A DNA stretch of 64,000 nucleotides from Rhodanobacter sp. OK091 (GTDB taxonomy: Bacteria > Pseudomonadota > Gammaproteobacteria > Xanthomonadales > Rhodanobacteraceae): NCBI RefSeq assembly GCF_900142825.1, contig NZ_FRCH01000004.1, positions 186,001 to 250,000 on the forward strand, written 5' to 3'. Below are positions 8,903 to 17,588 of this stretch, one piece after another (within the stretch, counting starts at the first letter, position 1; each line of letters begins with the position of its first letter). A model generated the notes under the pieces. It was given only the letters and a program-made list of their open reading frames with translations, searched no databases and was not told the DNA's origin. The position numbers and the translations under genes are program-made.

Positions 8903-9199
8903 TCAAGTTTGGTCCGGTAGCGCCGATACCATCCACAGCCGCCTGTTTCCGCCTGTCACGGAACGGGTGGCTGCCCTTGCCGGGATTCATCACGACCGGT
9001 TCGCGCCGTGCGTGTGTACTTGGCGCCCTGGAGATCGCACCTGATCGCGGCAGGGCGTCCCGATATCACCGCATAGTGTGATCCATGTCTCATTATCGAG
9101 AGCCGGTGGCTTCAGCCCCGTCAAGATCGCGCCGAGCCGGCCGAGAGCCACTCATGAGGCCCCGCAAATCTGCGGAGGGCACCTCGAGAGGTGAACGGT
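8903..9199 (+). other. Intergenic leader before the orphan fimbrillin-like gene
   Basis: About 300 bp without a convincing gene. The last part has the perfect palindrome CACCTCGAGAGGTG (9180-9193), whose 3' half contains the AGAGGTG ribosome-binding site of the next gene; a 5-bp stem with CGAG loop could partly hide it. No riboswitch class could be matched. Confidence 0.4.
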
Positions 9200-9556
9200 A
9201 TGACAGGTCCGTTTTTCAGCTTCAGCTTGGTGGGATGTGCTCTCGCACTCAGCCTGGTTGCCATGAACGCGAAAGCGGCGGGGGGCCGGATCGCGTTTTC
9301 CGGTGCGGTCGTCACACCCACTTGCGGCGTTGTCCCCGCCAGCAGTACGCAGCCGGGTGGCGCAGCGGGCTCGCAGTTCAGCGTTGATTGCTTTGGTTCG
9401 GCTCCGGCAGCCACGGCAAAGCCGGCTTACGTGGTCACCGTGAGCAAGTTGACTGCGGCGGAACCGGACAGGGTCCTGGAGTATTTCAGCGACTATGTCG
9501 CGGCAAGCCAGGCCACGGCGCAGCGTCCCGTGCTGGTCACCCAGGTCTACGAATGA
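9200..9556 (+). CDS. Small secreted fimbrillin-like protein (orphan)
   Basis: A 118-residue protein with an N-terminal signal peptide ending near AKA/AGG. The mature N-terminus (GGRIAFSGAVVTPTCGVV) matches the first strand and first Cys of type-1 fimbrial subunits and parallels the major subunit encoded at 14220-14759 (GTINFTGKVLADTCAI). It is shorter than normal subunits (160-180 residues) and lacks the usual C-terminal TLSYQ/TLTYQ strand. ATG 9200 is supported by AGAGGTG 7 nt upstream. It faces the fimbrial operon, with 40 bp between stops. It could be a minor subunit, a pilus terminator or a decayed copy. Confidence 0.6.
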   Translation: MTGPFFSFSLVGCALALSLVAMNAKAAGGRIAFSGAVVTPTCGVVPASSTQPGGAAGSQFSVDCFGSAPAATAKPAYVVTVSKLTAAEPDRVLEYFSDYVAASQATAQRPVLVTQVYE

Positions 9557-9596
9557 GCGACTCCGCCGGTTTCCTGGATCTTCGGCCGCACGGGTA

Positions 9597-10619
9597 TTAC
9601 TGATAGCTCAGGGTAAAGGTCGCCGTGGCGGCAACATTGCCGGCAGTGACGGTATTGGAAATGGCGTGGTACTGGGCTGTATAGGGAAGGGACAGTGCGC
9701 CCGACGGTGCCGCACCGGCACTCATGGAGTTCCCGAAAACCACCGTGTTGCCGTTTCCGTCACGCAGCTCCACACCCAGCCCGGTGGCGCTGCCGGTGTT
9801 CTTGAGCACATTGTTGTATCCCGCCGGTACGCCGCTGGACGCCGTGAAGGTGATCGCCAACGTGGCCGTGGATCCACTAGGGCAGTTCCCCGCAATGGTG
9901 AACGACGTGGCGCCCGTGGTGCTGTCCTTGCCGGAAAATGCACCCGCCGAGACGGTCGGCAGCGCGACACTGAGAGAGGTCGAGCTGACATTGCAGGCCG
10001 AAGCCACGAAGGTCACCGAATTGGTCAGCACAAAATATTCCGGCACGATGCTGCCCCATTTCCAATTGGCGATGGTGCCGGCGGGCAGCACGCTGCCGTT
10101 GGCGATCGGCCCGGTCTGCACCAGCTGCAGCGTGCTGCCGACACTGTAAGACGAACTGCCGGATGCGGCCGCGTAAGTCGGATAAGGGCCCATGAAGTTG
10201 GAAGTGTCATTGGCGTGGATCAGCTGGTAGCCGAGCCCGGGTACCGAGGTCGGATAAATGTAATTCGACCCCCCGGTCGGCGCGCCGCCGACAAGGTTTT
10301 GCACACCATAATTCGTGCCGCTCGTGCACGTTACATTCGGTGGGTTGGACGGCGTGGCCGATACCGGCGTGCCGATGACTGCATTCGTGGATAGGCTGAA
10401 CGGAATCGTGAGGGTGCTGGGCAGCGTGAAATTGACGGGTGAAGAGGTGTAGAAAGTATTTCCGCCGATCCGGTCAAAACTGCAATCCGCCTTGGCGGTC
10501 ATGGGAACGATCGCGAGCAGCAGCAAAAGACAGAGCAGCCCACCCACGGAGCGCAATACTGCATGCCATGGCCTGGCCGCTGCGGGCTGAGCGAAATTTG
10601 AACGAGTGTCGCCCATCAT
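9597..10619 (-). CDS. Fimbrial tip/adhesin-like subunit
   Basis: A 340-residue secreted protein, last gene of the fimbrial operon. A long N-terminal region with signal peptide (LLCLLLLLAIVPMTAKA) is followed by a lectin-like N-domain (about 45-200) rich in Gly, Ser, Thr and Asn, then a C-terminal pilin domain ending TFTLSYQ, the donor-strand signature of chaperone-usher subunits. The two-domain layout is that of tip adhesins (FimH/MrkD type). The ATG at 10619 overlaps the usher stop as ATGA, so the longer in-frame reading from 10730 is not needed. The receptor is unknown. Confidence 0.82.
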   Translation of the reverse strand: MMGDTRSNFAQPAAARPWHAVLRSVGGLLCLLLLLAIVPMTAKADCSFDRIGGNTFYTSSPVNFTLPSTLTIPFSLSTNAVIGTPVSATPSNPPNVTCTSGTNYGVQNLVGGAPTGGSNYIYPTSVPGLGYQLIHANDTSNFMGPYPTYAAASGSSSYSVGSTLQLVQTGPIANGSVLPAGTIANWKWGSIVPEYFVLTNSVTFVASACNVSSTSLSVALPTVSAGAFSGKDSTTGATSFTIAGNCPSGSTATLAITFTASSGVPAGYNNVLKNTGSATGLGVELRDGNGNTVVFGNSMSAGAAPSGALSLPYTAQYHAISNTVTAGNVAATATFTLSYQ

Positions 10620-13390
10620 CCACGGCTCCCTGGAACTGCGCCCGCTGGGGTGCAGGTTGCGTCGATTGCTTGATAGCTTGTCATGCTCTTGCCGTTGGCC
10701 TGCTCTGGCAGGCGATAGGGGAACGAGCATGCGTGGGAGGTGCCTTGGTCATCCTGCCACTGCGCGGTCAACTGACCCGCCTGCTTGACGCCACGTGCCA
10801 GAATTTTTCCGGCCTGTCCGGCCATGCCTAGCGAAACACCTTCCTCGTCGAAGACCTCGGCGCCGAAAGGCAGCGCATCGCCGTTCTTCAGGTGGACTTC
10901 GAGGACGACCGTGCGGCCTTGCTTGGTCTTGAATTTCAACATCACCACAGCCCCTGCGTGGGGAGCCACCTGGGTGCTCGTGGCATCGAGCTGGACATCC
11001 AGCGGCAGGCCCTTGGGGTCGATGGTCACGGTATTGAGGTTGTACGGCGTGAGGTAAGGCAGCAACGCGTAGCCGGAGTGGTCGATACGCACGCCCGGCG
11101 CGCTGGTCAGGCGCGCGCCTTTGGCGCCAGGCACGTAGATGATGCCCACGGTGTCACCCATCGGCTGGCCCAGGGTGATGCCTCCTGGATGGGCGACGAC
11201 GGCACCGCTTGCGCTGAAGGAGGATTGGGAATAGCCGCTGCCGCTGCCGTAGCTGGCGTTGAACACGGCAAAGGGACTGCGATAACCACCATTCACGCTG
11301 GCCGAGCTGCCGGCACCCGCCTCGCCGTGAGACCCGGTGGCGCCGTAGTAGAACTGGTTGTCGTTGCCCAGCGTGCCGTTGAGCATGGCTTGCTGCTGCG
11401 AGCCATTCGAATCGTTGTGGCTGGCGCTGAGGCTGAGCGTGGGCGCGTGCTCGCTATGGCCCAGCGGAATGCTGAAGTTGGCGAACAGCTGGTTGTCGTA
11501 ACGCCCCAGCTGATCACGTGAGCGCGTGGCGGAGACGCTGTAGCTCAGTCGACGGAATATGTTGTTGTAGCCCACCTGGAATTGCGTATCGGTGCCGGTG
11601 CGGTTCCAGTAGTCATTGGCCGTCACATTGGCGTACAGGGAACCGCCTCGCCCGCCGAGTCGCTGACTCAGGCTGAGGGTGAAACTGCTGCGCTGGCGTT
11701 GCAGCACGGTGGTGTTCAGCAAGGGGTTGTAAGTCGTGCCCGCCAACGCTGCCTGCTGAGCAGGGGTGAGTACCGTCTGCACCGGAACGCCATTGATCAG
11801 CGTGGTGGGTGCCGGCAATGCCACGTTGAAGGCATCCAGCCCGCGGCGGGCGTAATCACGGGCGATGGCCGCATCGGTCACGCTGAGGTAGCCGCTGGTC
11901 GAATAGCGGTACGCCGCGACTGACAAGGTGGTGTCGGTCTCCGGCAAGGTCTTGCTGTAGCTCAGCCGCATGCTCTGCCCGGCGTGCGAACCGTACCCCG
12001 GAATGCTGGCGTGCGACTGGGTGACATCCAAGGCGACGGCGCCGTAGCGCGTGTTGATCGCGCTGCCGAGCAGCATCGCGGCATAACCTTGCGACGCGAT
12101 GGCGCCGGCATACCCCGTGAGCAGATTGTTGAAACCATGCTGCACGGTGGCTTGAAAGACGTTCGGGTGGGACGAGATCAGCGGGGTGAGCAACTGGCCC
12201 GCCGCCAAATCGAAACGCGTGGTTCCCGGCCGCAGCAACTGTGCCACTGACGCGTACGGCACGGAGAACGCATGAGTGCGGCCATCGGCCTCGGTGACCG
12301 TTACATCCAGATTGCCGCCGTAGCCGGTCGGGTAGAGATCGTTGATCGTGAATGGACCCGGTGCGACGGTGGTCTGGTAGATCTGCACGCCGTTCTGACG
12401 AATGGTCACCTTGGCATTCGTGCTGGCGACGCCACGGATGAGCGGCGCGTAGCCACGCATCGAGTTCGGCAGCATGCGGTCATCGGTTGCGAGCTGCACG
12501 CCGCGCAGTTCATAGCTGTCGAAGACCTGGCCATCGGTGTAGCTGTCGCCGATGGTCAGCCGGGCGCCGAGCGAGGGCAAGTCGCGCTGCACGTAGCTGT
12601 CGATGTTGTGCCACTGGCGACGCGCAGGTGCGCCTGCGCTGGCCGACTGCCAATTGACGGTGGAGTCGTTGCGCACATGCCAGGGCCCGATGTTGAAGCC
12701 GGCATTCAGGCCAAGATAGCTGCTGGTCTGGCTGACCCCGCTGCTGCTCGTGCGGTAGCTGTTGAAGTTGTAGTTGAGCAACCCCGCGGGAACGCCGGCG
12801 TCCCAATATTCGGGGCTGACATAACCGCGCGGCATCTGCCCGAGGTACGCCTGCGGCACGCTGGCGTCCAGCCGAAGCGCGGCCATGTCGAAGCTCAATG
12901 TGGCGCCGGGGATCAGGCTGTCGAAGCTGACGCAGCTCGCGGGGTTGCGCAGCTCCGACACCACTTCGGGCGACAGCTTTGGCGGATGCAATCCGAGACG
13001 GTCGAGCAGTTCGCGATCCACGCACGGTGTCGCGCTCGCCTTCGGCGAGGCAGCAGCAAAGCGCACGTCGACGCGTCCGAGCCAGTTGGCGTTGAGATAG
13101 AGGTCGGTGTTATAGCTGCCCGGCAATACCGGGTTGCCATGTTCGAAGCGCGAGAGGTCGGTAGTGTTCTGACCCTGGCCGGATAGCAGGCTGCGATCAA
13201 AGCTGGCATCGGCGCCGCTGGCGTCGAGAGCCGGTGCCGACGCATCGGCGCCGGATGCGGGCCTGGCTGCTGCGGTAATTGCCCAACCCGCCAGTACGGA
13301 TGCAATGACCGCGCAAAGAACTACCTGGCGACGACGCGCCACTCGCCCGCGCGGATCTTCCGCCGGACCAAGCTGGCGCACGTCCTTCAT
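10616..13390 (-). CDS. Fimbrial outer-membrane usher
   Basis: A 924-residue usher of the FimD/PapC family: N-terminal periplasmic domain with the NTDLYLN-type motif (about 90-100) and Cys pair (about 130 and 160), a 24-strand pore region with the plug domain, and C-terminal domains. A tail Cys pair (HACSFPYRLP and DATCTP) matches the usual usher C-terminus. It accepts chaperone-subunit complexes and secretes the growing fimbria. The Arg-rich N-terminus before the hydrophobic segment LCAVIASVLAGWAITAAARPA is the signal peptide. It overlaps the chaperone upstream and the adhesin downstream by 4 nt each. Confidence 0.96.
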   Translation of the reverse strand: MKDVRQLGPAEDPRGRVARRRQVVLCAVIASVLAGWAITAAARPASGADASAPALDASGADASFDRSLLSGQGQNTTDLSRFEHGNPVLPGSYNTDLYLNANWLGRVDVRFAAASPKASATPCVDRELLDRLGLHPPKLSPEVVSELRNPASCVSFDSLIPGATLSFDMAALRLDASVPQAYLGQMPRGYVSPEYWDAGVPAGLLNYNFNSYRTSSSGVSQTSSYLGLNAGFNIGPWHVRNDSTVNWQSASAGAPARRQWHNIDSYVQRDLPSLGARLTIGDSYTDGQVFDSYELRGVQLATDDRMLPNSMRGYAPLIRGVASTNAKVTIRQNGVQIYQTTVAPGPFTINDLYPTGYGGNLDVTVTEADGRTHAFSVPYASVAQLLRPGTTRFDLAAGQLLTPLISSHPNVFQATVQHGFNNLLTGYAGAIASQGYAAMLLGSAINTRYGAVALDVTQSHASIPGYGSHAGQSMRLSYSKTLPETDTTLSVAAYRYSTSGYLSVTDAAIARDYARRGLDAFNVALPAPTTLINGVPVQTVLTPAQQAALAGTTYNPLLNTTVLQRQRSSFTLSLSQRLGGRGGSLYANVTANDYWNRTGTDTQFQVGYNNIFRRLSYSVSATRSRDQLGRYDNQLFANFSIPLGHSEHAPTLSLSASHNDSNGSQQQAMLNGTLGNDNQFYYGATGSHGEAGAGSSASVNGGYRSPFAVFNASYGSGSGYSQSSFSASGAVVAHPGGITLGQPMGDTVGIIYVPGAKGARLTSAPGVRIDHSGYALLPYLTPYNLNTVTIDPKGLPLDVQLDATSTQVAPHAGAVVMLKFKTKQGRTVVLEVHLKNGDALPFGAEVFDEEGVSLGMAGQAGKILARGVKQAGQLTAQWQDDQGTSHACSFPYRLPEQANGKSMTSYQAIDATCTPAGAVPGSRG

Positions 13391-14130
13391 GGCGCAATCG
13401 AACCCTTGTAGGTCGTCGACGCACCATAATCATTGATCACGCTGTAGCTCAGCGGCGTCCCCGAAGCGGGCGCCTGCGTGAGTGCCTTGACTGCAAGCTT
13501 CAGCGTGCCGAGCGGATCGACCATGCCAGTGTCCACGGCATACTGCTTGCCGCCGACATCGAGTGAAAGCGCGGCGATCGTGATGTAAAACGGGGACGGG
13601 TTATGGGCTTCGAGCGCAAAGCCGGGGCTCGCGGGTACCACTTTCCAGGTCAGCTGGCCTGCGGCCTTGAGCGGATCACCGGTCAGCTCGGCTGGCCGAT
13701 AGAACAACTTGAGTCGTGAGCGGATCGCAAACTGCAGCAGATTCTTTCCTGCCGTCTCCGACGCGCTGGGTTTCGGTGGCACCTCGAGGACATTCAGCCA
13801 GAACAGCGACTCGCGATCGAGGGGCAACTGCGGCTGTGTCGCGATGATGCGCAGACTCTGATCGCGGTTCGGCTCCATCCGGAACAGCGGTGGCGTGATC
13901 AGGAACGGCACATCGGATTTGTCCGGTGTGGACTGGGGATTGCCGCGATCTATCCAGGCTTCGACCAGCGCAGGCCGGTCGCCGCGATTGGTCAGGCGCA
14001 GCGTGACCTCGCGATCCTGCGCAGGAAACACCACTCTTGTGCCGCCGATGACCACACTGGCGTTGGCGACACCGGCGATCATGGAAAGCGCTATCAAGGC
14101 TGCGCGGGCTGCGCAGAGAAGGCTTCTCAT
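13387..14130 (-). CDS. Periplasmic fimbrial chaperone (PapD family)
   Basis: A 247-residue chaperone with signal peptide (ending VANA) and two Ig-like domains. Conserved features are the VVIGGTRVVFPA first strand, the hydrophobic NVLEVPP segment of the G1 donor strand and the LKLFYRPAEL motif, which carries the Lys that anchors subunit C-termini. It binds subunits by donor-strand complementation and delivers them to the usher. The stop overlaps the usher ATG as ATGA. The 89-bp gap to the major subunit gene upstream holds a 12-bp hairpin. Confidence 0.95.
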   Translation of the reverse strand: MRSLLCAARAALIALSMIAGVANASVVIGGTRVVFPAQDREVTLRLTNRGDRPALVEAWIDRGNPQSTPDKSDVPFLITPPLFRMEPNRDQSLRIIATQPQLPLDRESLFWLNVLEVPPKPSASETAGKNLLQFAIRSRLKLFYRPAELTGDPLKAAGQLTWKVVPASPGFALEAHNPSPFYITIAALSLDVGGKQYAVDTGMVDPLGTLKLAVKALTQAPASGTPLSYSVINDYGASTTYKGSIAP

Positions 14131-14175
14131 CGAGGTATTCCGTTCGAGATCAATACGCAGCGGCTACCCGCGAGG

Positions 14176-14206
14176 GCGCTGCGACCAAGCTTCGTGGTCG
14201 CAGCGC
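14176..14206 (-). terminator. Strong hairpin after the major fimbrial subunit gene
   Basis: Perfect 12-bp stem GCGCTGCGACCA / TGGTCGCAGCGC around a 7-nt loop, without a T-run. Such hairpins after the first fimbrial gene typically stabilise or partly terminate the message so that much more pilin than chaperone and usher is made. Confidence 0.6.
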
Positions 14207-14219
14207 TCCGATTCCACGC

Positions 14220-14759
14220 TTACTGATAGGTAAGGGTGAAGCCGACCGAGGAGGTCACGAGACCCGCCGTGGTCGCGGTGGCAGTGGAGATGTACTGCGC
14301 CGTGAGCGAGGTGGAACCGGCACCGGAGGCGACGGCGATCGTGGGCGCGTTGGCCTGGGTGTTGGTGTTGATGACCGCGGCGGCGCTGTTCAGCAGCTGA
14401 ATCTGGACGTTCGAGCCGCCGCTGGTGGCGTTCTTCAGGTTGCCGCTGGTGGTGTCGACGTTGGTGCCGTTGAAGGCCATTTTTGCGCTGGCGGTATTGG
14501 TGTCGCAACCGGTCAGGGCAATGGTGAACGGCGTTGCGCCGGCCACGGTCCCTACCGACGAGCCGAATGCTGCAACCATCACGGTCGGCAACGCGACCGT
14601 GCTGGTGCCGCTGCCGTTGACGCTGATGGCGCAGGTATCGGCAAGCACCTTGCCGGTGAAATTGATGGTGCCGGTGGAAGCCGCCTGAGCGCCCAGAGGG
14701 GCGAGCGCAGCAAAACCGAAGCTGGCAATCAGGGCGGCGGAGAGCAGAGTCTTGTTCAT
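14220..14759 (-). CDS. Major type-1-like fimbrial subunit
   Basis: A 179-residue pilin with signal peptide (cleavage near AQA/AST), mature start GTINFTGKVLADTCAIS, two Cys about 40-45 residues apart and the C-terminal VGFTLTYQ strand of chaperone-usher pilins. It polymerises into the fimbrial shaft by donor-strand exchange. The ATG at 14759 is preferred because AAAGGA lies upstream and a signal peptide follows at once; reading from 14828 adds a non-secretory extension. It is the first gene of the operon subunit-chaperone-usher-adhesin. Confidence 0.93.
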   Translation of the reverse strand: MNKTLLSAALIASFGFAALAPLGAQAASTGTINFTGKVLADTCAISVNGSGTSTVALPTVMVAAFGSSVGTVAGATPFTIALTGCDTNTASAKMAFNGTNVDTTSGNLKNATSGGSNVQIQLLNSAAAVINTNTQANAPTIAVASGAGSTSLTAQYISTATATTAGLVTSSVGFTLTYQ

Positions 14760-15099
14760 GCGTTCTTTATCCTTTGGACGGTGATTCTTGGTTGAAAAAC
14801 TGAAAGTGCTCGAGGGCTGTTTTGACAACGGCAGCCCAAGTCAATAGCGGGTGTTGGCGGCAGCTAAAGCAAGCGGTATGCCAAGCATCGATGAAAACGA
14901 TTTAGCGGGTACTCCCGCTGGATTTCCCGAATTCGGCGAGCCTGAGGGGACGAGGGTCGGCCATACGATGTAAGGCATACCTGACAAAAACGGTCACGGT
15001 CGAAGTGCGAACTACGTCACTATTATTAACATAAACATCACAGTTCTTCCATGGAAACGAGACCGGCGTCACGAGTTTTTGGCAAAATGTAAAGCTAGC
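14760..15099. promoter_or_regulatory. Control region of the fimbrial operon
   Basis: 340 bp with no gene. It contains hairpins GGGCTG/CAGCCC (14814-14837) and AGCGGG/CCCGCT (14904-14919) and an AT-rich stretch at about 15013-15040 that offers TAATAATA on the minus strand as a possible -10. No invertible-switch inverted repeats or homopolymer tracts typical of phase variation are seen. Confidence 0.45.
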
Positions 15100-15128
15100 T
15101 TGACATTGGTTCGACGATTGCCTAGGCT
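15100..15128 (+). promoter_or_regulatory. Promoter of the membrane protein-XRE-peptidase-NatAB operon
   Basis: -35 TTGACA (15100-15105, perfect), 17-bp spacer, -10 TAGGCT (15123-15128, weak). Predicted start near 15135, placing the downstream CTTGACA dyad at the transcription start. Confidence 0.6.
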
Positions 15129-15133
15129 CCGCT

Positions 15134-15151
15134 TGTCAAGGTTGCTTGACA
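15134..15151. promoter_or_regulatory. Inverted repeat TGTCAAG/CTTGACA, candidate operator
   Basis: TGTCAAG, 4-nt spacer, CTTGACA, ending on the A of the start codon of the first gene. A third CTTGACA lies in the -35 box (15099-15105). The spacing suits a dimeric regulator; the XRE protein encoded second in the operon is the obvious candidate. This is inferred. Confidence 0.45.
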
Positions 15152-15786
15152 TGAAATCGGAGAGTCCCTTGCGTCAGGTGCGTCAGCTCCATCAGCGCTA
15201 TCAGCGCGAATTCTGGCCGGCGATGGCGGCCTATGTCGCGATCATGCTTCTGCTGTGGCCGTTGCTGCCGCAGGTGCATAACGCGCTGCTGAAACTAATC
15301 ATGGCGCTATTGCCGGTGATGCCGGTGCTGCTTGTCGTGCGCGCAATGGTGCGGCTGGTGCTGGGCAGCGACGAACTGGAGCAGCGTATCCACCTGATCG
15401 GCCTGGCGGTGGCGGCCACGGCCGTAAGCACACTCAGTCTGGCCGGTGGTTTCCTGGCCGCCGCCGGCATCATCAGGCTGGATGGCACGATTCTGATCTG
15501 GGTATGGCCGACCCTGGTGGTGATGTATGCCGTCGGGCGCGGCTGGGCCAGCCGCCGCTACGGCGGCGCCTCGGATGTGATGTGCGACAGCGGCCTGGCC
15601 TTGCATTGGCAGTTGCTGTTCGCTGCGCTGGTCATCGCCGCGGTCGCCGGGCTCGGACGTCATCAGCTGAGCGATTACCAGTTCGGCATGCTGTGCGGCG
15701 TGAGCGGGGCGCTGGGGTTGGGGGCGCTGCTGCGGGCGATCCAGCATTGGCGCAAACGGCAGCGCGGCGAACACGAGGCGTCGTGA
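15151..15786 (+). CDS. Hypothetical inner-membrane protein, first gene of an XRE/peptidase/NatAB operon
   Basis: A 211-residue protein with about six hydrophobic helices (residues about 24-42, 50-66, 82-105, 112-128, 150-168 and 175-190), a short basic N-terminus and a basic tail. I do not recognise a named family. ATG 15151 is chosen because it follows the promoter, has AAGG about 9 nt upstream and removes a non-conserved Arg-rich stretch. The next gene, 33 nt later, is a small XRE regulator. Pairs of a multi-helix membrane protein with a small YgzD-like HTH protein recur in bacteria, and the two may form a sensing/repression unit. Confidence 0.78.
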   Translation: MKSESPLRQVRQLHQRYQREFWPAMAAYVAIMLLLWPLLPQVHNALLKLIMALLPVMPVLLVVRAMVRLVLGSDELEQRIHLIGLAVAATAVSTLSLAGGFLAAAGIIRLDGTILIWVWPTLVVMYAVGRGWASRRYGGASDVMCDSGLALHWQLLFAALVIAAVAGLGRHQLSDYQFGMLCGVSGALGLGALLRAIQHWRKRQRGEHEAS

Positions 15787-15819
15787 TGCAGGCTCGACAG
15801 CCTATATCGGCGGTTGCCG

Positions 15820-16017
15820 ATGAATAACCACGTCCGCGAACTGCGCGGTGAACAGGGCTGGTCGCAAGCCGATCTGGCCGAACGGCTGGACGTGTCGCGG
15901 CAGACCATCAACGCGATCGAGACCGGCAAGTACGATCCCAGTCTGCCGCTGGCATTCAAGATCGCGCATTTGTTTGGCCGTTCGATTGAATCGATTTTTT
16001 TACCGGGTGAGGAGTGA
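15820..16017 (+). CDS. Small XRE-family transcriptional regulator
   Basis: A 65-residue protein that is essentially one HTH_3 domain: RELRGEQGWSQADLAERLDV, then the recognition helix SRQTINAIETGKYDPSLP. It has no sensor domain, which suits a constitutive or partner-controlled repressor. This size class often sits beside membrane proteins and ABC exporters. A TTG at 15814 is an alternative start, but ATG 15820 matches the domain edge. The stop overlaps the region just ahead of the peptidase start by a few nt, indicating one operon. Candidate binding sites are the CTTGACA repeats at 15099-15151. Confidence 0.88.
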   Translation: MNNHVRELRGEQGWSQADLAERLDVSRQTINAIETGKYDPSLPLAFKIAHLFGRSIESIFLPGEE

Positions 16018-16022
16018 CAGGC

Positions 16023-17588
16023 ATGGCTTTGAAGGGACGTACCGCGATCCGCATCGGTGCGGTGCTCGCGGGCTTGGGAGCGCTGGCCTGGAACCAGTTC
16101 CATCATGGCGAGCAAGCCGCGCCGCCGGCCGCGTCTGCCGCCGTGACGAAAGCCGTGCCGCCGGCGAAACCGCAGACCTGGACGCTGGGCTCGCTGACAC
16201 TGACGGCGTGCGACCTGGCCCAGCCGAACAGCGGGCTCAGTACGGCGGCTTGGTGCGCGGATTTTCCGGTGCCGGAGAATCGCGCCGATCCGCATAGCCG
16301 CACGATCAAGCTCAAGCTGGCCGTGTTGCGTTCCAGCGCCCAGGTGGCAAGCAAGGACATGCTGGCGTTTCTGGTGGGCGGCCCCGGTCAGGCGGCCACC
16401 GATTCGGCCAGTCAGATAGCAGCGATGCTGCAACCGTTGCTGGCGCACCGCGACGTTCTGCTGCTGGACCAGCGCGGCACCGGCGGCTCGAACGGGCTGA
16501 CCTGCAAGGATTCCGCTGACACCGCAGGCCCCGACGACGACAGCACCTTCAATGCGGCCAAGATGCGCAACGCCGCCGCCGAATGCCTCAAGCAGCTGAG
16601 CGACCGCGCCGATCCGCGTTACTACACCACCACCATCGCGACGCAGGATCTCGAGGACGTGCGCAAGTCGATCGGTTCGCCGCAATTCGACCTGCTCGGC
16701 GTGTCGTATGGCACGCGGATGGCGCAGCAGTATCTGATGCGTTACCCGGACGCGGTGCGCAGCATGGTGCTGGACAGCACGGTGCCGAACTCGCTGGCGC
16801 TGGGCGAGGATTTCGCGCGCAACCTGGATGACGCGCTGAAGGCGCAGTTCGCGCGCTGCACGGCGGAGCCGGCTTGCAAGAAGCAATTCGGGGATCCGGA
16901 CCAGACGCTGTATCAGCTGCGCGACGCGCTGCGGGCGAATCCGCACGAGGTAAGCTTCCGCGATCCGCAGAGCTACCGCACCGTCAAGCGGGTTTTGAAC
17001 GAGAACTCGCTGGCCAGCGTGGTGCGGATGTTTGCCTATACGCCGGCTACCGCCGCGCTGTTGCCGTTGTCGATCGACGCGGCGGCGCATGGCGATGTCG
17101 GCCCGCTGCTGGGTCAGGCCAAGATCTTGTCCGCCGACCTGGCCGAGCTGATGGGCAGTGGCATGCAGTACTCGGTGATCTGCAGCGAAGATGCCGACCT
17201 GCTTGCGCCGCGTCCGCAGGATGCCGACACCATCCTCGGCACGCACATGATCGATGCACTCGGCGCGGTCTGTTCGGTATGGCCGAAAGGCACGCGCCCG
17301 GCCGATTTCCATCAGCCGCTGAAAACCGACAAGCCCGTCCTGCTGCTGGCCGGTCAGTACGATCCGGTGACGCCGCCGCGCTACGCCGAGGAAGTGGCCA
17401 AGGGCCTGCCGAACGCGCGCGTGCTGGTCTTCAAGGGCCAGGCGCATAGCGTGATGGCGGTCGGTTGCGCGCCGCAACTGGTGCAGCACTTCATCGAAAA
17501 ACCCGATCCGAAAACGCTGGACGCGAGCTGCCTGGACCGTCTGCGGCCCACCCCGATCTTCATCGACTTCAACGGAGCCACTCCATGA
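16023..17588 (+). CDS. Secreted alpha/beta hydrolase, S33 tripeptidyl aminopeptidase-like
   Basis: A 521-residue protein with an N-terminal signal/anchor (about 8-24) and a Pro/Ala linker, then an alpha/beta-hydrolase of the SlpD/SlpE and tripeptidyl-aminopeptidase group. Motifs are GGPGQ (119-123, oxyanion), DQRGTG (149-154), nucleophile elbow GVSYG with S228, acid D446 in GQYDP and H475 in GQAHS, so the triad is complete. It probably removes N-terminal peptides in the periplasm. GAGGAG precedes ATG 16023. It overlaps the next gene by 4 nt, coupling a peptidase to an ABC exporter; a peptide substrate for the exporter is a guess. Confidence 0.88.
   Translation: MALKGRTAIRIGAVLAGLGALAWNQFHHGEQAAPPAASAAVTKAVPPAKPQTWTLGSLTLTACDLAQPNSGLSTAAWCADFPVPENRADPHSRTIKLKLAVLRSSAQVASKDMLAFLVGGPGQAATDSASQIAAMLQPLLAHRDVLLLDQRGTGGSNGLTCKDSADTAGPDDDSTFNAAKMRNAAAECLKQLSDRADPRYYTTTIATQDLEDVRKSIGSPQFDLLGVSYGTRMAQQYLMRYPDAVRSMVLDSTVPNSLALGEDFARNLDDALKAQFARCTAEPACKKQFGDPDQTLYQLRDALRANPHEVSFRDPQSYRTVKRVLNENSLASVVRMFAYTPATAALLPLSIDAAAHGDVGPLLGQAKILSADLAELMGSGMQYSVICSEDADLLAPRPQDADTILGTHMIDALGAVCSVWPKGTRPADFHQPLKTDKPVLLLAGQYDPVTPPRYAEEVAKGLPNARVLVFKGQAHSVMAVGCAPQLVQHFIEKPDPKTLDASCLDRLRPTPIFIDFNGATP

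Noticed and set aside
8903..9199. Possible riboswitch before the fimbrillin-like gene
   Set aside because: Some segments vaguely recall B12-box or c-di-GMP aptamer pieces, but no complete conserved core could be found.
14760..15150. Phase-variable invertible switch for the fimbrial operon
   Set aside because: No pair of inverted repeats flanking a promoter segment, no recombinase gene and no homopolymer slip tract was found.
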